Below are positions 33,547 through 44,607 of a DNA stretch of 64,000 bases, one piece after another. Numbering within the stretch: the first letter of the stretch is position 1; each line of letters opens with the position of its first letter. A program made the position numbers and the translations under genes. Source of the DNA: Bicyclus anynana. Lineage: Eukaryota; Arthropoda; Insecta; Lepidoptera; Nymphalidae. The stretch covers positions 4,448,142 to 4,512,141 of the forward strand of contig NC_069097.1 of NCBI RefSeq assembly GCF_947172395.1, written 5' to 3'. The notes under the pieces were generated by a model. That model had not been told where the DNA came from and ran no database searches. It saw only the letters and a program-made list of their open reading frames with translations.

Positions 33547-33889
33547 GATGATGATGATAATATCGATTGACCATTTATTGTGTGTATGTATGGGATCTTA
33601 CATAAGTAGAATCGTTAAGCCAATTTGATTAAACTCAAACTATGTAAATTTCCATTTCAAAACGACTAAAGCATCGCTATCTTATTAATTATCACGAACA
33701 AGATACTATCAGTGAACCTCCCATTAGATAGAAAGCGGTAATTAATTTAGCTGTAAGCTTTACTCGCCTTCCCTTGCTGTCGCTTTGTACAAAGCAAGTT
33801 CGTAGTTAAGATGCAATTCATTTGCAATAAATTATTTTCTTGAAAGACTTTATTCATTAAGTAGGAATTAATAACTAACTTTAGCCTCA
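33547..33889. other. Unassigned sequence
   Basis: No gene or recognised repeat. Confidence 0.4.
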
Positions 33890-34120
33890 ATAGCTCAACG
33901 GTAAGTCCAACCTGTAAGGTCCCTTGTCCTTACTGTAAGAGCAGTAAATCACTGCTTCATCACTACACTATTATGGCCTGCACCGGACGTCCGATCTCCA
34001 CCAACGAAAATGACAGAGTGGCTCTTTACCCCTCCACTCCGAGTATATATGAGACAGCGACATCTCTTCTCTCACACCCGTCGGGGTGTGGGGTTGACGG
34101 TTCCGAGGTAATCATATATA
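33890..34120 (+). mobile_element. SINE-C-like head with unassigned body
   Basis: TAGCCTCAATAGCTCAACGG matches the SINE-C A-box region, but no clear B box follows. The body to about 34120 has no match elsewhere in the window. The following stretch to 34340 is unusually GC-rich for the region and unassigned. Confidence 0.45.
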
Positions 34121-34651
34121 TGAGACATTGAATATTGGTATCTATTTAAATATATGACAACCAATAAGGACCCCAACAGGGGGGCCATCCAACGACCGTG
34201 TCATCTTAATGACACGCAGTAGAAACCGCATAAAGGAGGTATAACCTCGGATATGCTTCCCCCCGTATCTATTTAGTACAAACACTATAGAACCCATCAA
34301 CGAATGTTGGCGGTTCAATCTCCACCCCGTTGAACTTTTATTGGGTTCTTGGTAGAATATAGTAGGATTTGTAGTATAGATTATGTTATAAAATCAAAGC
34401 CGCCATTCAGAATTCTCCAGTAACTATTGGAAATCAAAAAATGCCGAACCGTCGCAAGCAAATTGCATTTACGATCCAAATAAAATATCTTCGCTTGCAG
34501 CAGTTAGCAGTTTGTAAAAAGTTGCCGAATGGTATTTTCTAGCTCTAGCGGGTAATTTGACTTGGACAGTTTTTCCCGCCCTAAAATGCTTCAGAGCGAA
34601 TTGCGAATTGAATTTACGAGTATTCTACACTGATTACGTATATATTATATA

Positions 34652-34705
34652 CTAGCGGATGCCCGCGACTTTGTCCGCGTGGAATTCGAATTATCATAAA
34701 GATCG
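34652..34705 (-). mobile_element. Helitron 3' end fragment
   Basis: CTAGCGGATGCCCGCGACTT followed by TGTCCGCGTGG is the minus-strand 3' terminus and hairpin of the GTCCGC-type Helitron. The rest of the element is absent. Confidence 0.7.
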
Positions 34706-34711
34706 ATTATG

Positions 34712-34983
34712 TCGGCCTCCGTGGCGCAGTGGTATGCGCGGTGGATTTACAAGACGGAGGTCCTGGGTTCGATCCCCGGCTGGGCCGATTGAGGTTTCTT
34801 AATTGGTCCAGGTCTGGCTGGTGGGAGGCTTCGGCCGTGGCTAGTTACCACCCTACCGACAAAGACGTACCGCCAAGCGATTTAGCGTTCCAGTACGATT
34901 TTTCGACCTTCTCCTAAACAAGTTAGCCCGCTTCCATCTTAGATTGCATCATCACTTACCATCAGCTGAGATCGTAATTAAGG
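34712..34983 (+). mobile_element. SINE-A, split by a LINE
   Basis: A full head with A and B boxes and the body up to GTAATTAAGGG. The expected continuation (GGCTAACTTG) is found on the far side of the LINE at 37516-37526, so the LINE inserted into this SINE. Confidence 0.9.
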
Positions 34984-37514
34984 GAAGAAGAAGAAGAAGA
35001 AGAAGAAATATACTTTATTGTACATTAAAAACAAAAATAAACAATAACTTATAATAACACTTAGAAACTAATGTACAAATGGCGGTCTTATCGCTAAAGA
35101 GCGATCTCTTCCAGACAACCACTGTGGAAGAGAAAAAAAAAACGTAAGCACCGATTCGGGTATACGCACACAAAAATAAGAAAAGTTAAGTAATTTAAAT
35201 ACATAAATATTAAGCAATAATACATAATAATAATACATAGACTATACTTAACTACATCATACATATATACAAAGAAATACATATAAACATACATACATAC
35301 ATACATACACACATACATACATACATGAAAACCTGCAAAACATAAAAACAAGACGGCATCTAAGGGAAGACAAAAGAAAAATAATTAAACAAAATAATTC
35401 AAAAATAATAATAAATAAAAAATAAAACATACACATACAAGCGTAATTTGGATTAATAAGTTAAATTAAAAGATCAGGGAGGAAAAAAGTGCATGTTTAC
35501 CAGCCGTTTGAAAGAGGTTAGAGATTGGGCACGCCGAGTGTCTAAGGGCAATGAATTCCAGAGCCGAGCAGCTTTAACAGAAAAAGATTTAGAATAGAAG
35601 GAAGTATTATGGGAAGGAATTTTTAAGATTAGGTTGTCTTCGGAGCGAAGGGAGCGACAGTGAGTATCACTTAGAAAGCTAAAACGCTCTTTTAAATAAA
35701 TCGGAGTCGTAGGATTAAACAGGACATTATACAAAAAAGACAGAATGTGAGTATTCCTGCGAAGGCGGATCGAGGGCCACTTGAGTTTTTCGCGAAATTC
35801 GGAAACATGGTCATATTTGCGAAGTCCAAATATGAATCTTATACAAACATTCTGAATGCGCTCAAGTTTATCCAGTAATTCTTCACTCAAATTTAGATAA
35901 CAAGTGTCCGCGTAATCGAGAATTGGTAACAGGAGAGATTGTGCAAGCGCAATTTTAGTAGATAAAGGAAGGAAGTTTCGTAACCTACGAAGTGACCCCA
36001 CGGATGCAAACACCTTCCCACTTACTCTGCTTACCTGAGGGGCCCAAGTGAAATACTTGTCAAAAGTAACTCCGAGATTTTTAACCGTGTCACTAAATGG
36101 CACACGCGTTCCATCAAAGATTACATAAGGAATATTATCCCAGTCAATACGTGCAACCAAACTGTGACTGCCTATAATAATAACTTGGGTTTTAGACGGA
36201 TTGACTTTAAGGCCATAAGACTTACTCCATTGCACTATACAATCTAAATCTTTATTTATGGCATCTATTGCATTGGGTAAATCAGCCAGTTTGGACTGAG
36301 CATATATTTGGAGATCATCTGCATACAAGTGATAGAGCGAGGTAAGTTGAAGAGTAATAGAACTTATAAAAAGAGAAAAAAGAAGAGGAGACAACACGCC
36401 ACCTTGCGGTACGCCGGCAGAAATAGTGCACCAATTAGACACAGAGTCATTGACTCGCACACGCTGCCGACGTCCGAACAAGTAACTATGAAACCAGTCT
36501 ATCACATTAGGAGATATGTTGAGAGAAGCTAGTTTGGCTAGTAGAAGTTCGAAATCGACATTATTAAATGCATTGCTGAAATCTAGTAAGGCCAACACTG
36601 TGACACACTGATTGTCCATATTAAAACGAATATCATCGGTAATTTTTACTAATGCAGTAGTCGTACTATGACCAGTGCGGAAACCAGATTGAAAAGGATT
36701 TAAAAGATTCTGTCGGGTTAGGAAAAGGCTTAATTGACGATGGACTAAACGCTCAAAAACTTTTGAAAGGAATGGGAGGATGGAAATAGGCCTATAGTCA
36801 GAAAAGCAGGAAGGATTTAATTTTTTGGGTAGTGGAATGACTTGAGCATCCTTCCAAGAGGAAGGAAAGCTCCCGGAAGACATGGAGAAATTGAATAAGG
36901 ATTTAATTATTGGAGCTAGTAGGTTAATGAGAGGAATAATCATCTTCCGACTAATGCAGTCAGTACCAATAGCATCAGAGTTGACCTCACGAATACTTCT
37001 CTCAACATCACTATCAGTGACTTGACAGAAAATAAAAGCAGGATCATCAGAAGTGGTTAAAGCTAGTAAATTATTTTTAGTAGTAAGTTTAGTGGCGTCA
37101 TCAATGACGCAAGTAGAGGAAAAGTGGCTATTAAGCAGATTTAAATTTATGTTGAAGGAGCTATTATTTTGACGCGCTTTCCCAACTCCTAGAGACTTAA
37201 GAAATGTCCACACTCGACCTGAATCTTCTTCTTCGAGTATGGATTTGTGGATATGGCGTCGTTGCATGTCTCTACACAACCTGTTGCAGCGATTCCGAAT
37301 AATATGATATTTTTCCTTATTGGCATCACAATTGTTGGATCTATACTTGGCTTTAGCCGAGTTTTTTTTACCCTGTAAAATTTTAATTTCCTCAGTAAGC
37401 CAGGGAGCAGGGAGGTGCTTAAGCCGAACAGGACGTATTGGAGCATGTACTTCATATAGTTGAGTAAGGAGAGAATTAAAGCTCTCAACCCTACTGTCAA
37501 TGTTAGCTAACATC
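34984..37514 (-). mobile_element. 5'-truncated CR1/L2-like LINE
   Basis: On the minus strand it contains an ORF, a ~480-bp 3' UTR and a (TTC)n tail (GAA on the plus strand, 34984-35007). The 3' UTR block GTCTGGAAGAGATCGCTC, then TTTAGCGATAAGACCGCC, recurs at 55620-55800. The 5' cut falls inside the ORF. A target-site duplication is absent or at most about 2 bp, in keeping with many CR1-type insertions. Confidence 0.85.
35474..37513 (-). CDS. CR1/L2-like LINE reverse transcriptase, truncated
   Basis: An open 679-residue frame without internal stops. Residues 1-150 are the basic linker that normally joins endonuclease to reverse transcriptase (PAPWLTEEIK, KYHIIRNRCNRL). The reverse transcriptase follows with DYRPISILPFLSKVFE, GFRTGHSTTTAL, the motif-A block LLDFSNAFNNVD, AGVPQGGVLSPLLF and YADD (397-400). 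The C-terminal region has LERIQNVCIRFIFG and ends near ARLWNSLPLDTRRA and MHFFPP. The endonuclease is missing, so it is not autonomous. The ATG at 37513 lies just inside the truncation point and may not be a natural start. The clade call is from motif style only. Confidence 0.85.
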   Translation of the reverse strand: MLANIDSRVESFNSLLTQLYEVHAPIRPVRLKHLPAPWLTEEIKILQGKKNSAKAKYRSNNCDANKEKYHIIRNRCNRLCRDMQRRHIHKSILEEEDSGRVWTFLKSLGVGKARQNNSSFNINLNLLNSHFSSTCVIDDATKLTTKNNLLALTTSDDPAFIFCQVTDSDVERSIREVNSDAIGTDCISRKMIIPLINLLAPIIKSLFNFSMSSGSFPSSWKDAQVIPLPKKLNPSCFSDYRPISILPFLSKVFERLVHRQLSLFLTRQNLLNPFQSGFRTGHSTTTALVKITDDIRFNMDNQCVTVLALLDFSNAFNNVDFELLLAKLASLNISPNVIDWFHSYLFGRRQRVRVNDSVSNWCTISAGVPQGGVLSPLLFSLFISSITLQLTSLYHLYADDLQIYAQSKLADLPNAIDAINKDLDCIVQWSKSYGLKVNPSKTQVIIIGSHSLVARIDWDNIPYVIFDGTRVPFSDTVKNLGVTFDKYFTWAPQVSRVSGKVFASVGSLRRLRNFLPLSTKIALAQSLLLPILDYADTCYLNLSEELLDKLERIQNVCIRFIFGLRKYDHVSEFREKLKWPSIRLRRNTHILSFLYNVLFNPTTPIYLKERFSFLSDTHCRSLRSEDNLILKIPSHNTSFYSKSFSVKAARLWNSLPLDTRRAQSLTSFKRLVNMHFFPP

Positions 37515-37527
37515 GGCTAACTTGAAT

Positions 37528-38316
37528 TAATTTAATGACGTTAGATTTAGATTTTATTTAATAAAATACATTGATAATTATGTCTTTAAATAAACTAATA
37601 TTCTTAGCGACTAAAAACAGCTTATACTAGGAGTTAGTCCAAAAATGTTACGAGAATCGGGTACTTAACAGGTAGGAATTATGTTCGTTGATATATAGTA
37701 AAGACCTATTTGGTAAACACGTAACGATACCCACGAGGGGCCTAGAGAGCGGGATAGTGGAGGCGAATATTGGTCCCACGGTGATAACCTACATAAGTCA
37801 GCCATATAGGCTTATTTAAACAGTAGGTAGGCGTTATTCGAGCGACTTTTAGTTTGTTAGTATAAAAAAATCGGTTATCTGTAAAGTAGGATTACTGACG
37901 ATAGTTGAACGTGACAACGTCATAAGAAAATACTGATGGAATGGTTGCATTTTTCAAAAGAAAATGTTCCTTTTTTCTAAAATACTGTTTAATAATCTTC
38001 ATAGACCAGAATATACTTTATTTCTTGTAAAAAAAGTTGGCAACCCTAGAGCGAGGGAACGACGCATGACGTCATCTTTTTTTGGATCGGCCGGCTCCAT
38101 CGAATTATAAGACGTTGTCACGTCAAAAATTATTGTAAAATAGATATCTAGAGATGTTTTCCGAAGACGGACGGACACTTTACTGTTACAAAATGCTAAA
38201 GGATAATACTCAGGCAAAAACGCAAGCCTGGCGCAAACAAAATCAAACTAACATTATAGACATGACCAACTAAATAAATACTACATAGGGGGCATCAACG
38301 AAATCGATGGCTAAAT
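37528..38316. other. Unassigned sequence
   Basis: No gene or recognised repeat. Confidence 0.4.
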
Positions 38317-38390
38317 CTATACTAATATTATGAAGAGGTAAAAGTGGTATTGTAGGGGTAACCTCTGGATATACTGAACCGATTTTGAAA
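38317..38390 (+). mobile_element. Helitron 5' fragment
   Basis: TCTATACTAATATTATGAAG, then GAGGTAAAAG and ACTGAACCGATTTTGAAAAC. It stops where the SINE-A begins and no continuation was found beyond it. Confidence 0.75.
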
Positions 38391-38694
38391 ACTCCGTGGC
38401 GCAGTAGATTTACAAGACGGTCCTGGGTTCGATCCCCGGCTGGGCCGAAAGGTTTTCTTAATTGGTCCAGGTCTGGCTGGTGGGAGGCTTTGGCCGTGGC
38501 TAGTTACCACCTTACCGACAAAGACGTGCCGCCAAGCGATTTAGCTTTCCGGTACGATGTCGTGTAGAAACCTAAATGGGGCGTGGATTTTCATCCTACT
38601 CCCAACAAGTTAGCCCGCTTCCATCTTTGATTCATCATCACTTACTATCAGGTGGTGATTGTAGTCAAGGGCTAACTTGTAAAGAATAAAAAAG
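38391..38694 (+). mobile_element. SINE-A with deletion in the A-box region
   Basis: The head reads CCGTGGCGCAGTAGATTTAC and lacks about 12 bases after the A box. The B box GGTTCGATCCC and the rest of the body are present, ending GGGCTAACTTGTAAAG plus an A-run. Confidence 0.88.
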
Positions 38695-39140
38695 GTGGAC
38701 AGGTCGTACTTTGACCGTTTAGTTTATTTTACCAACGTGTTTATTTTTGTAAATTATATTAAATTGTATGCATGGTTTGCTTTATTCGTGTAGGTAAATT
38801 GTTAATTACTTACTGAAAATTCTTCACATTTTCGTACGTGAATGCGGCGGAGCAAGCCGTAAATACACGTTTTTTCTATTTAATATTCATTTTTAATTAC
38901 GTACGCTGGAATTACAGAGTCCATGAAGTTGGTAATTGGCTTAATTTACTCAGTGAATCGTACTTTTGAACGGTGTGTTATGGTATTTTAATTTTTGTGT
39001 TCGTGTTAACGAGTCATATGAAAAGGCCTCACGTTGCCTTTGGAATACATTGTTATAAATTTATATATGCGCTTTATCCTTTAAATGCAAAAATAATTAG
39101 CCTTTGTTACATGTTTTCTGTTCTGTAAAAAAATTTGAAT
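38695..39140. other. Unassigned sequence
   Basis: No gene or recognised repeat. Confidence 0.4.
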
Positions 39141-39150
39141 ATATACATTT

Positions 39151-39733
39151 CATCATCATCATCATATCAGCCGATGGACGTCCACTGCAGGACATAGGCC
39201 TTTTGTAGGGACTTCCAAACATCACGATACTGAGCCACCTGCATCCAGCGAATCCCTGCGACTCGCTTGATGTCGTCAGTCCACCTGGTGGGAAGTCGGC
39301 TAATAGGTTTGACGACTTACAGCCTCCCGAACAAGCCGGTTTCCGAAAAGGCTTTAGTACCATAGACCACATCCATACGCTGCGGCAGGTTATACAGAAG
39401 ACTCACGAGTATAACCAGCCACTTTGCTTAGCGTTTGTGGACTATTATATATATATACTATATACTAGAAAGCCTTCGATTCGGTGGAAACCTGGGCTGT
39501 GCTAAGGTCATTGCAGAGATGCCGAATTGATTACAGGTATATCCAAGCGTTAAAGTGCTTGTACGAAAACGCCACTATGTCAGTCCGTATTCAGAATCAG
39601 ACTACGAGGCCAATCCAGTTGCAGCGAGGAGTGCGTCAGGGAGATGTGATCTCTCCGAAGCTATTTACCGCCGCATTGGAAGACGTCTTTAAGCTTCTGG
39701 ACTGGGGCGGACTTGGCATCAACATCAATGGCA
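39151..39733 (-). mobile_element. RTE copy with 5' inversion (twin priming)
   Basis: On the minus strand, 39300-39151 is the RTE 3' end in sense orientation with a (GAT)n tail. Bases 39301-39732 are an internal reverse-transcriptase segment (equivalent to 15702-16113 of the intact copy) in the opposite orientation. A ~20-bp AT-rich insertion splits the DYEKAFDS codons near 39445-39468. The direct repeat ATATACATTT flanks the whole structure at 39141-39150 and 39734-39743, so it is a single insertion. It is nearly identical to the 13.7 kb element elsewhere, hence recent. Confidence 0.9.
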
Positions 39734-39743
39734 ATATACATTT

Positions 39744-40384
39744 ACGATTTGCAAAATAAAGAAAAAATGTTAATATTCTAATCAAATCATTAGATAAAAC
39801 TGTTCTCGTGAAAATGATTTTTTTGAAGAAATTAACAATTCAAACTAATTTACTTTATTTTAGAAACTTAATTACATTTACACAAATTAATACTCATATC
39901 CTGTATTTCCTTATAATTTAGAAAGAAAACAAAAAGATAAATAAGTTGGCATATTGTCCATGAATTTATAGCGTTTAAAACATAAATTCAGGGATTTTTA
40001 ACGTTACACACAAATTTAAGAAGAAATAGTTACGATAAGTTTTTTCTTTTATACTTGCATAATAATACAATCTTTTTTTTTAAATGAAATTGATATAAGA
40101 GAAGATTTTGACCCAGTATCTCATGTTCATCAGGAGTGAATAATGCAACCTCTTTTTAAGGGAGGGATGAAAAGACTCGAGCATTTTCATCCTCGCCCGC
40201 GATGCGTTAATGATGTTTACTCTCCCTAAAAGCCTCCCATATATGTCTCTATCAAACATTTTTTGCGTGTAATAAAAAGCATATTTTGTGTTTTATAAAG
40301 ATACTTAAGTGCATATTATATGTATTTCAAAAAAGACGTAATATTTTGTGGCATACCGGTCTGTCCCGGTTTCTATTGTGTATT
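39744..40384. other. Unassigned AT-rich sequence
   Basis: No gene or recognised repeat. Confidence 0.4.
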
Positions 40385-40681
40385 CATCATCATCATTATA
40401 AATCCATATTTGGCTCACAGCTGAGCTTGAGTCTGCTGTCACATTGAGAGGGGTTAGGCCAATAGTCCACCATATTGGCCCAATGCGGATTGGCAGACTT
40501 CACAGACGCAGAGAATTAAGAAAATTCAAAATTTTTCCTTCATCGTTTGAGACACGTGATATTTAATTTCTTAAAATGCACACAACTGAAAAGTTGGAGG
40601 TGCATGCCCCGGATCGGATTCGAATCCACACGCTCCGGAATCGGAGGCAGAGGTCATATCCACTGGGCTATCACGGCTGTA
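40385..40681 (-). mobile_element. SINE-B copy
   Basis: The tail is (ATC)n on the left and the tRNA-like head on the right (AGCCGTGATAGCCCAGTGG, B-box GATTCGAATCC). Full body, with a short deletion near 40530. Confidence 0.9.
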
Positions 40682-41870
40682 TTATGTATTATTACAAGGT
40701 CGAAATTTTAGATTTAAATAAATAAATGGTTGTCATTAAACACAAGAACATGCACTTATTAATTAATTATTTAAATTTTATTTTAACTGGAGTCATCAGT
40801 GCTGGATATGAAAGTAAAATATGCATTAGACATTATTATCAATGTTTTTCTGTTGTCATTACAAACATTTGAAAATATTAATTTTTAAAAATTAACACTT
40901 CATGATGCAATGTTATGTAGAAAGCTCACTTGATCATTAATTTTTCGTTTCATTTTTAATTTTTTCTTCATCCAGGTATACGCGTTTTTATCAATGATTC
41001 ATCATCATTCATAATCCTGATTTATTTATTTTATTTATTTATTTATTTATTTATTAAGGAAAATCAACCGCTAATACATTAAATTCATGTTTACATTTAA
41101 TTACATTGAAAAATTAGGTTAATGCTTAGCTATTAAAAGATTTTCACAACTTTCACAATTTTTAGATTTTATGTACACTTCTTAGTTATAGATATCCATT
41201 AATTCATAGGTACAACATAATCTAAGATATCAAGTATATACTATACATAGAAAAAACAATTATAAGCTGATTCACAAAAGTAATAAGTAATTTAATTAAT
41301 AGGTAAATAATTTAATTTATAGGTACAATATATATTACAAGTTTGGCACGAGAAGTTCAAATACTATTTTAAGTGAAATTATAATTAAAGTTAAGAATAA
41401 TAATAATAAATTTCAAAATGTCAGTTATATAATATGATTAAAAGATAAGAATGATAAAAATGTCAAATGGTACAATTAAGGTCGCAAATAAAACAAAATA
41501 CAATTGGTACGAATGAAAGAAATTAAGTATTAAATAATAAAAAAAATATAATGATAAAACAGCTTTATAGCTAAAAAAAGTAAAATTTAAATTTTCCAAC
41601 AAATTGTATAATGTTATTATGTTTAGTACCAACGATATAAAAGCGAATGAGCTTCGTTGGAAAAATTAAATTATAATTTCATGAGAGCTTTATAGCAGTA
41701 TTTAATCTAAGTCGACGTGCGAGTATACGCCAAAGTTTGATATCATGAGGAGTGCAGAGTAACTCATAATCTACTTAGAAATCTTTGCTTACGAAACTCG
41801 TTCCCTGAAACTCCGTCTCATTTAGAATAAATCTAGGTAAGTACATTTACATATCTATCTTCTATCTATA
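40682..41870. other. AT-rich sequence with AAAT-type run
   Basis: A TTTA/TTTATT run at 41029-41066 may be the tail of a minus-strand LINE whose body would extend rightwards, but no coding sequence is recognisable to 41870. No gene is supported. Confidence 0.4.
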
Positions 41871-42070
41871 TCTATACTAATATTATAAAGCTGAAGAGTT
41901 TGTTTGTTTGTTTGATTGAACGCGTTAATCTCAGGAACTACTGGTCCGATTTGAAAAATTCTTTCAAAGTTAGATAGCCCAATTATCATGGAAGGCTATA
42001 GGCTATATATTATCCCCATATTCCTACGGGAACGGGAACCACGCGGGTGAAAGCGCGCGGCGTCAGCTAG
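41871..42070 (+). mobile_element. Helitron-like element
   Basis: A complete copy from TCTATACTAATATTATAAAG to GCGCGGCGTCAGCTAG, with the terminal hairpin GCGGGTGAAAGCGC slightly decayed. The next Helitron follows directly. Confidence 0.9.
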
Positions 42071-42551
42071 TTTATAATAAAACTGGTCGAATTCTATACC
42101 TTTATTCGCAATTTGAGGTTTTACTTATACCATTTGTAACACCAAACGTTACCGTGACATAACGGACGCTAGCGCCATCTAGAATCTATACTTATAATAC
42201 GAATTCTGCACATTGAAGATATTTTGAAAATTATTTATTTTCGATTTTTTGTCTGTCTGACCGTGCTTTTTTTGTTATTCGGGCATCACGCTGAAACTAC
42301 TGAATGAATTCAAATGAATTTTGGCACGGTTTAAGACCATAATACGCAGACGGTTATATGATATATGATACTTTTTTAGATTTCAGCAAATTCGGTAAAG
42401 TAGAGAACCGAATTGGCTGAAATTTGGTATTGAGATATATTATAGCATGAATTAACAGATAGGCTACTTTTTATCCCGGAAAAATCCATTGTTCCCGAGA
42501 GATTTGTGGAAAATTAAATAATATACAGACGAAGTCGCGGGCGTCCGCTAG
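42071..42551 (+). mobile_element. Helitron-like element, second subfamily
   Basis: It begins TTTATAATAAAACTGGTCG, where the usual TCTATACT start is lost, and ends GGGCGTCCGCTAG|T. The body shares CATTTGTAACACCAAACG and ATACTTATAATACGAATTC with 13524-13682 and 58359-58935. It serves as an empty-site paralogue for the RTE insertion at 13682. Confidence 0.85.
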
Positions 42552-42796
42552 TCTAATAATAAAAATAAAATCTATATAATAATACTAATAATATAATACC
42601 CTATACGAGCAATTTTATATTGACATTCGTTGTTGGACATTTTCACTTCACGATGTTCTCTCGACCGGATTTCGGTCACAGCAAATTTCATCTTGAGGTA
42701 AGCCCACGACCCGAGATTGATAAAGACTGTCGGACTTAGCTCCTCAAGGCACTAGGTTCCTCCAATGGGATTATATATATACATAGCTTAACCTAG

Positions 42797-43087
42797 TTAT
42801 CAACCCATATTCGGCTCACTGGTGAGCTCGAGTCTCCTCTCAGAATGAGAGGGGTTAGGCCTATAGTCCACTACGCTGGTCCAATGCGGATTGGCAGACT
42901 TCACACACGCAGAGAATTAAGAAAATTTTCTGGTATGCAGGTTTCCTTCACCGTTTGAGACACGTGATATTTAATCTCTTAAAATGCACATAACTGAAAA
43001 GTTGGAGGTGCATGCTCCGGACCAGATTCGAACCCACACTCTCCGTAATCGGAGGCAGAGGTCATATTCACTGGGCTATCACGGCTC
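42797..43087 (-). mobile_element. SINE-B copy
   Basis: Near full length on the minus strand: head AGCCGTGATAGCCCAGTGAA with B-box GGTTCGAATCTGG, and body with ATCACGTGTCTCAAACGGTG. The tail is worn. Confidence 0.9.
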
Positions 43088-43388
43088 CAAACGTTTCATA
43101 GCTCAAAGCTTAACCTGGCTTTGTAAAAATAACATAAATGAATAATCAAAATTTTGATTAGTTTCAAAAGAACTTTCCTTTTTACCGTTTTTAAAAATGT
43201 CGAGAACTCTGCTCAAACACCGTGAAAAAGTTAAACAGGCAAACTAAGCAAGAAAAATATTACATAGCAATAATTTAAAGCGTAAACGTTACGAAAGTGA
43301 AAATGTCAAGAGAAACTTTATAATGGGTTTTCCCGCCGCAATTTTTCCATTTTCTTTTTCTAGGATTAATTTTCAATTTTTAAACGTT

Positions 43389-43662
43389 AAGGCTGTGAAT
43401 ATGACCTTTACCTTTTATTCGAGTTCTGTTCGGGGCACACATCTCTTACTTTCAATTGTGTGCATTTTATGATATTAAATATCACGTGTCTTAAACGGTG
43501 AAGGAAAAAGATCGTGAGGAAACTTGCATACCTGAAACACCTGAGATGTGTGAAATCTGACAATCCGTATTGGACAGCGTCGTGGACTATTGGCCTAACC
43601 TCTCTCATTCTGAGAGGAGACTCGTGCTCAACAGTGAGCCGAATATGCGTTGTTTTTGATGA
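43389..43662 (+). mobile_element. SINE-B copy, degraded
   Basis: The body blocks TTAAATATCACGTGTCTTAA and CTCTCATTCTGAGAGGAGAC are clear. The head (AAGGCTGTGAATATGACC) and B box are degraded, and internal deletions are present. Confidence 0.8.
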
Positions 43663-43939
43663 AACGTTAAAGTGATCGATTAATTTTGTAGATATTTCGT
43701 ATTATGTCTTGTTAGATACATTATATTTTCCTTTCTGCTTATTAAATACTTACTGAATAGGCATATACGTATTACATAATATATATTTATTTACAAAGTA
43801 GTTTTATCAAAGTTATAGTTCATTGTCGTTTTTTTTTATCTTTCAAAGAGAAAAGTTATATTGAATATTTAGTCACATTAAAATTATTATTGAAGATTAG
43901 GAATGTAATAACAATAGTAAATATATTATATATAAATAA

Positions 43940-44134
43940 TAAATATATAAAGCTGAAGAGTTTGTTTGTTTGTTTGATTGAACTTGCTAATCTCAGGAAT
44001 TGCTGGTCCGATTTGAAAATTCTTTCAGTGTTAGATAGCCCATTTATCGAGGAAGGCTGTAGGCTATATTATATTATCCCTGTACTTCTACGGAAACGAG
44101 AACCACGCGGATGAAACCGCGGGGCGTCAGCTAG
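43940..44134 (+). mobile_element. Helitron-like element
   Basis: The 5' end is reduced to ATATATAAAGCTGAAG. The body is shared with the other copies and the 3' end is GGGGCGTCAGCTAG|T with the hairpin. Confidence 0.85.
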
Positions 44135-44289
44135 TATTGAATACTTAGTCACATTAGTTCCTGCCTACATCAAGGAAAGTAGAACAGTTCTTATTGAAGA
44201 TCGGGAATGCAATAACAATAGTAAATATAACAAGCGATTAAATCTGTACATACACTTGATTCTTTATTAAATTGTTTTACGAAATTTTA

Positions 44290-44587
44290 AATGACCCTCC
44301 CGAATAAAGGCAATGAAACTCAAATTACTGTTCGAGTCATGTATCACAAAAGTTTTGGGACGAAAAGTTACAAATTGAATAAACGAAAGCCTGTGTTTCA
44401 GCTTTACCCGAAATATTATTTGCTTTGTACTCTGACATCAAACGTAGTAAAAGAACAGCAATGTTATCAATGGAGGACATTTTTCTTTTATGAAGAACGA
44501 ATACCAAAAATACAATTTTATATCATAACTTGTTTTGAGTATAACAACTATAAAATGATCTTTGTTCAAAGACCCTCTTGTCTTTGA
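44290..44587 (+). other. ORF of unknown status
   Basis: An open frame of 98 residues starting MTLPNKGNETQITVRVMY. The segment QITVRVMYHKSFG...SYKLNK resembles QITRRVIHHQSFG...SCKLNK at about 45230-45300, so the region is probably an old repeat rather than a gene. The 3' end runs into the hairpin at 44546-44607. No domain is recognised. Confidence 0.25.
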
Positions 44588-44607
44588 ACAAAGATCATTT
44601 TATAGTT
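44546..44607. repeat. Perfect 28-bp-arm hairpin
   Basis: The arms 44546-44573 and 44580-44607 are exact complements around a six-base loop CCTCTT. The left arm begins AACTATAAAATGATC. Confidence 0.9.

Noticed and set aside
35094..35351. 85-residue ORF rich in YMYVCMYV
   Set aside because: It is the translation of a CATA repeat within the LINE 3' UTR.
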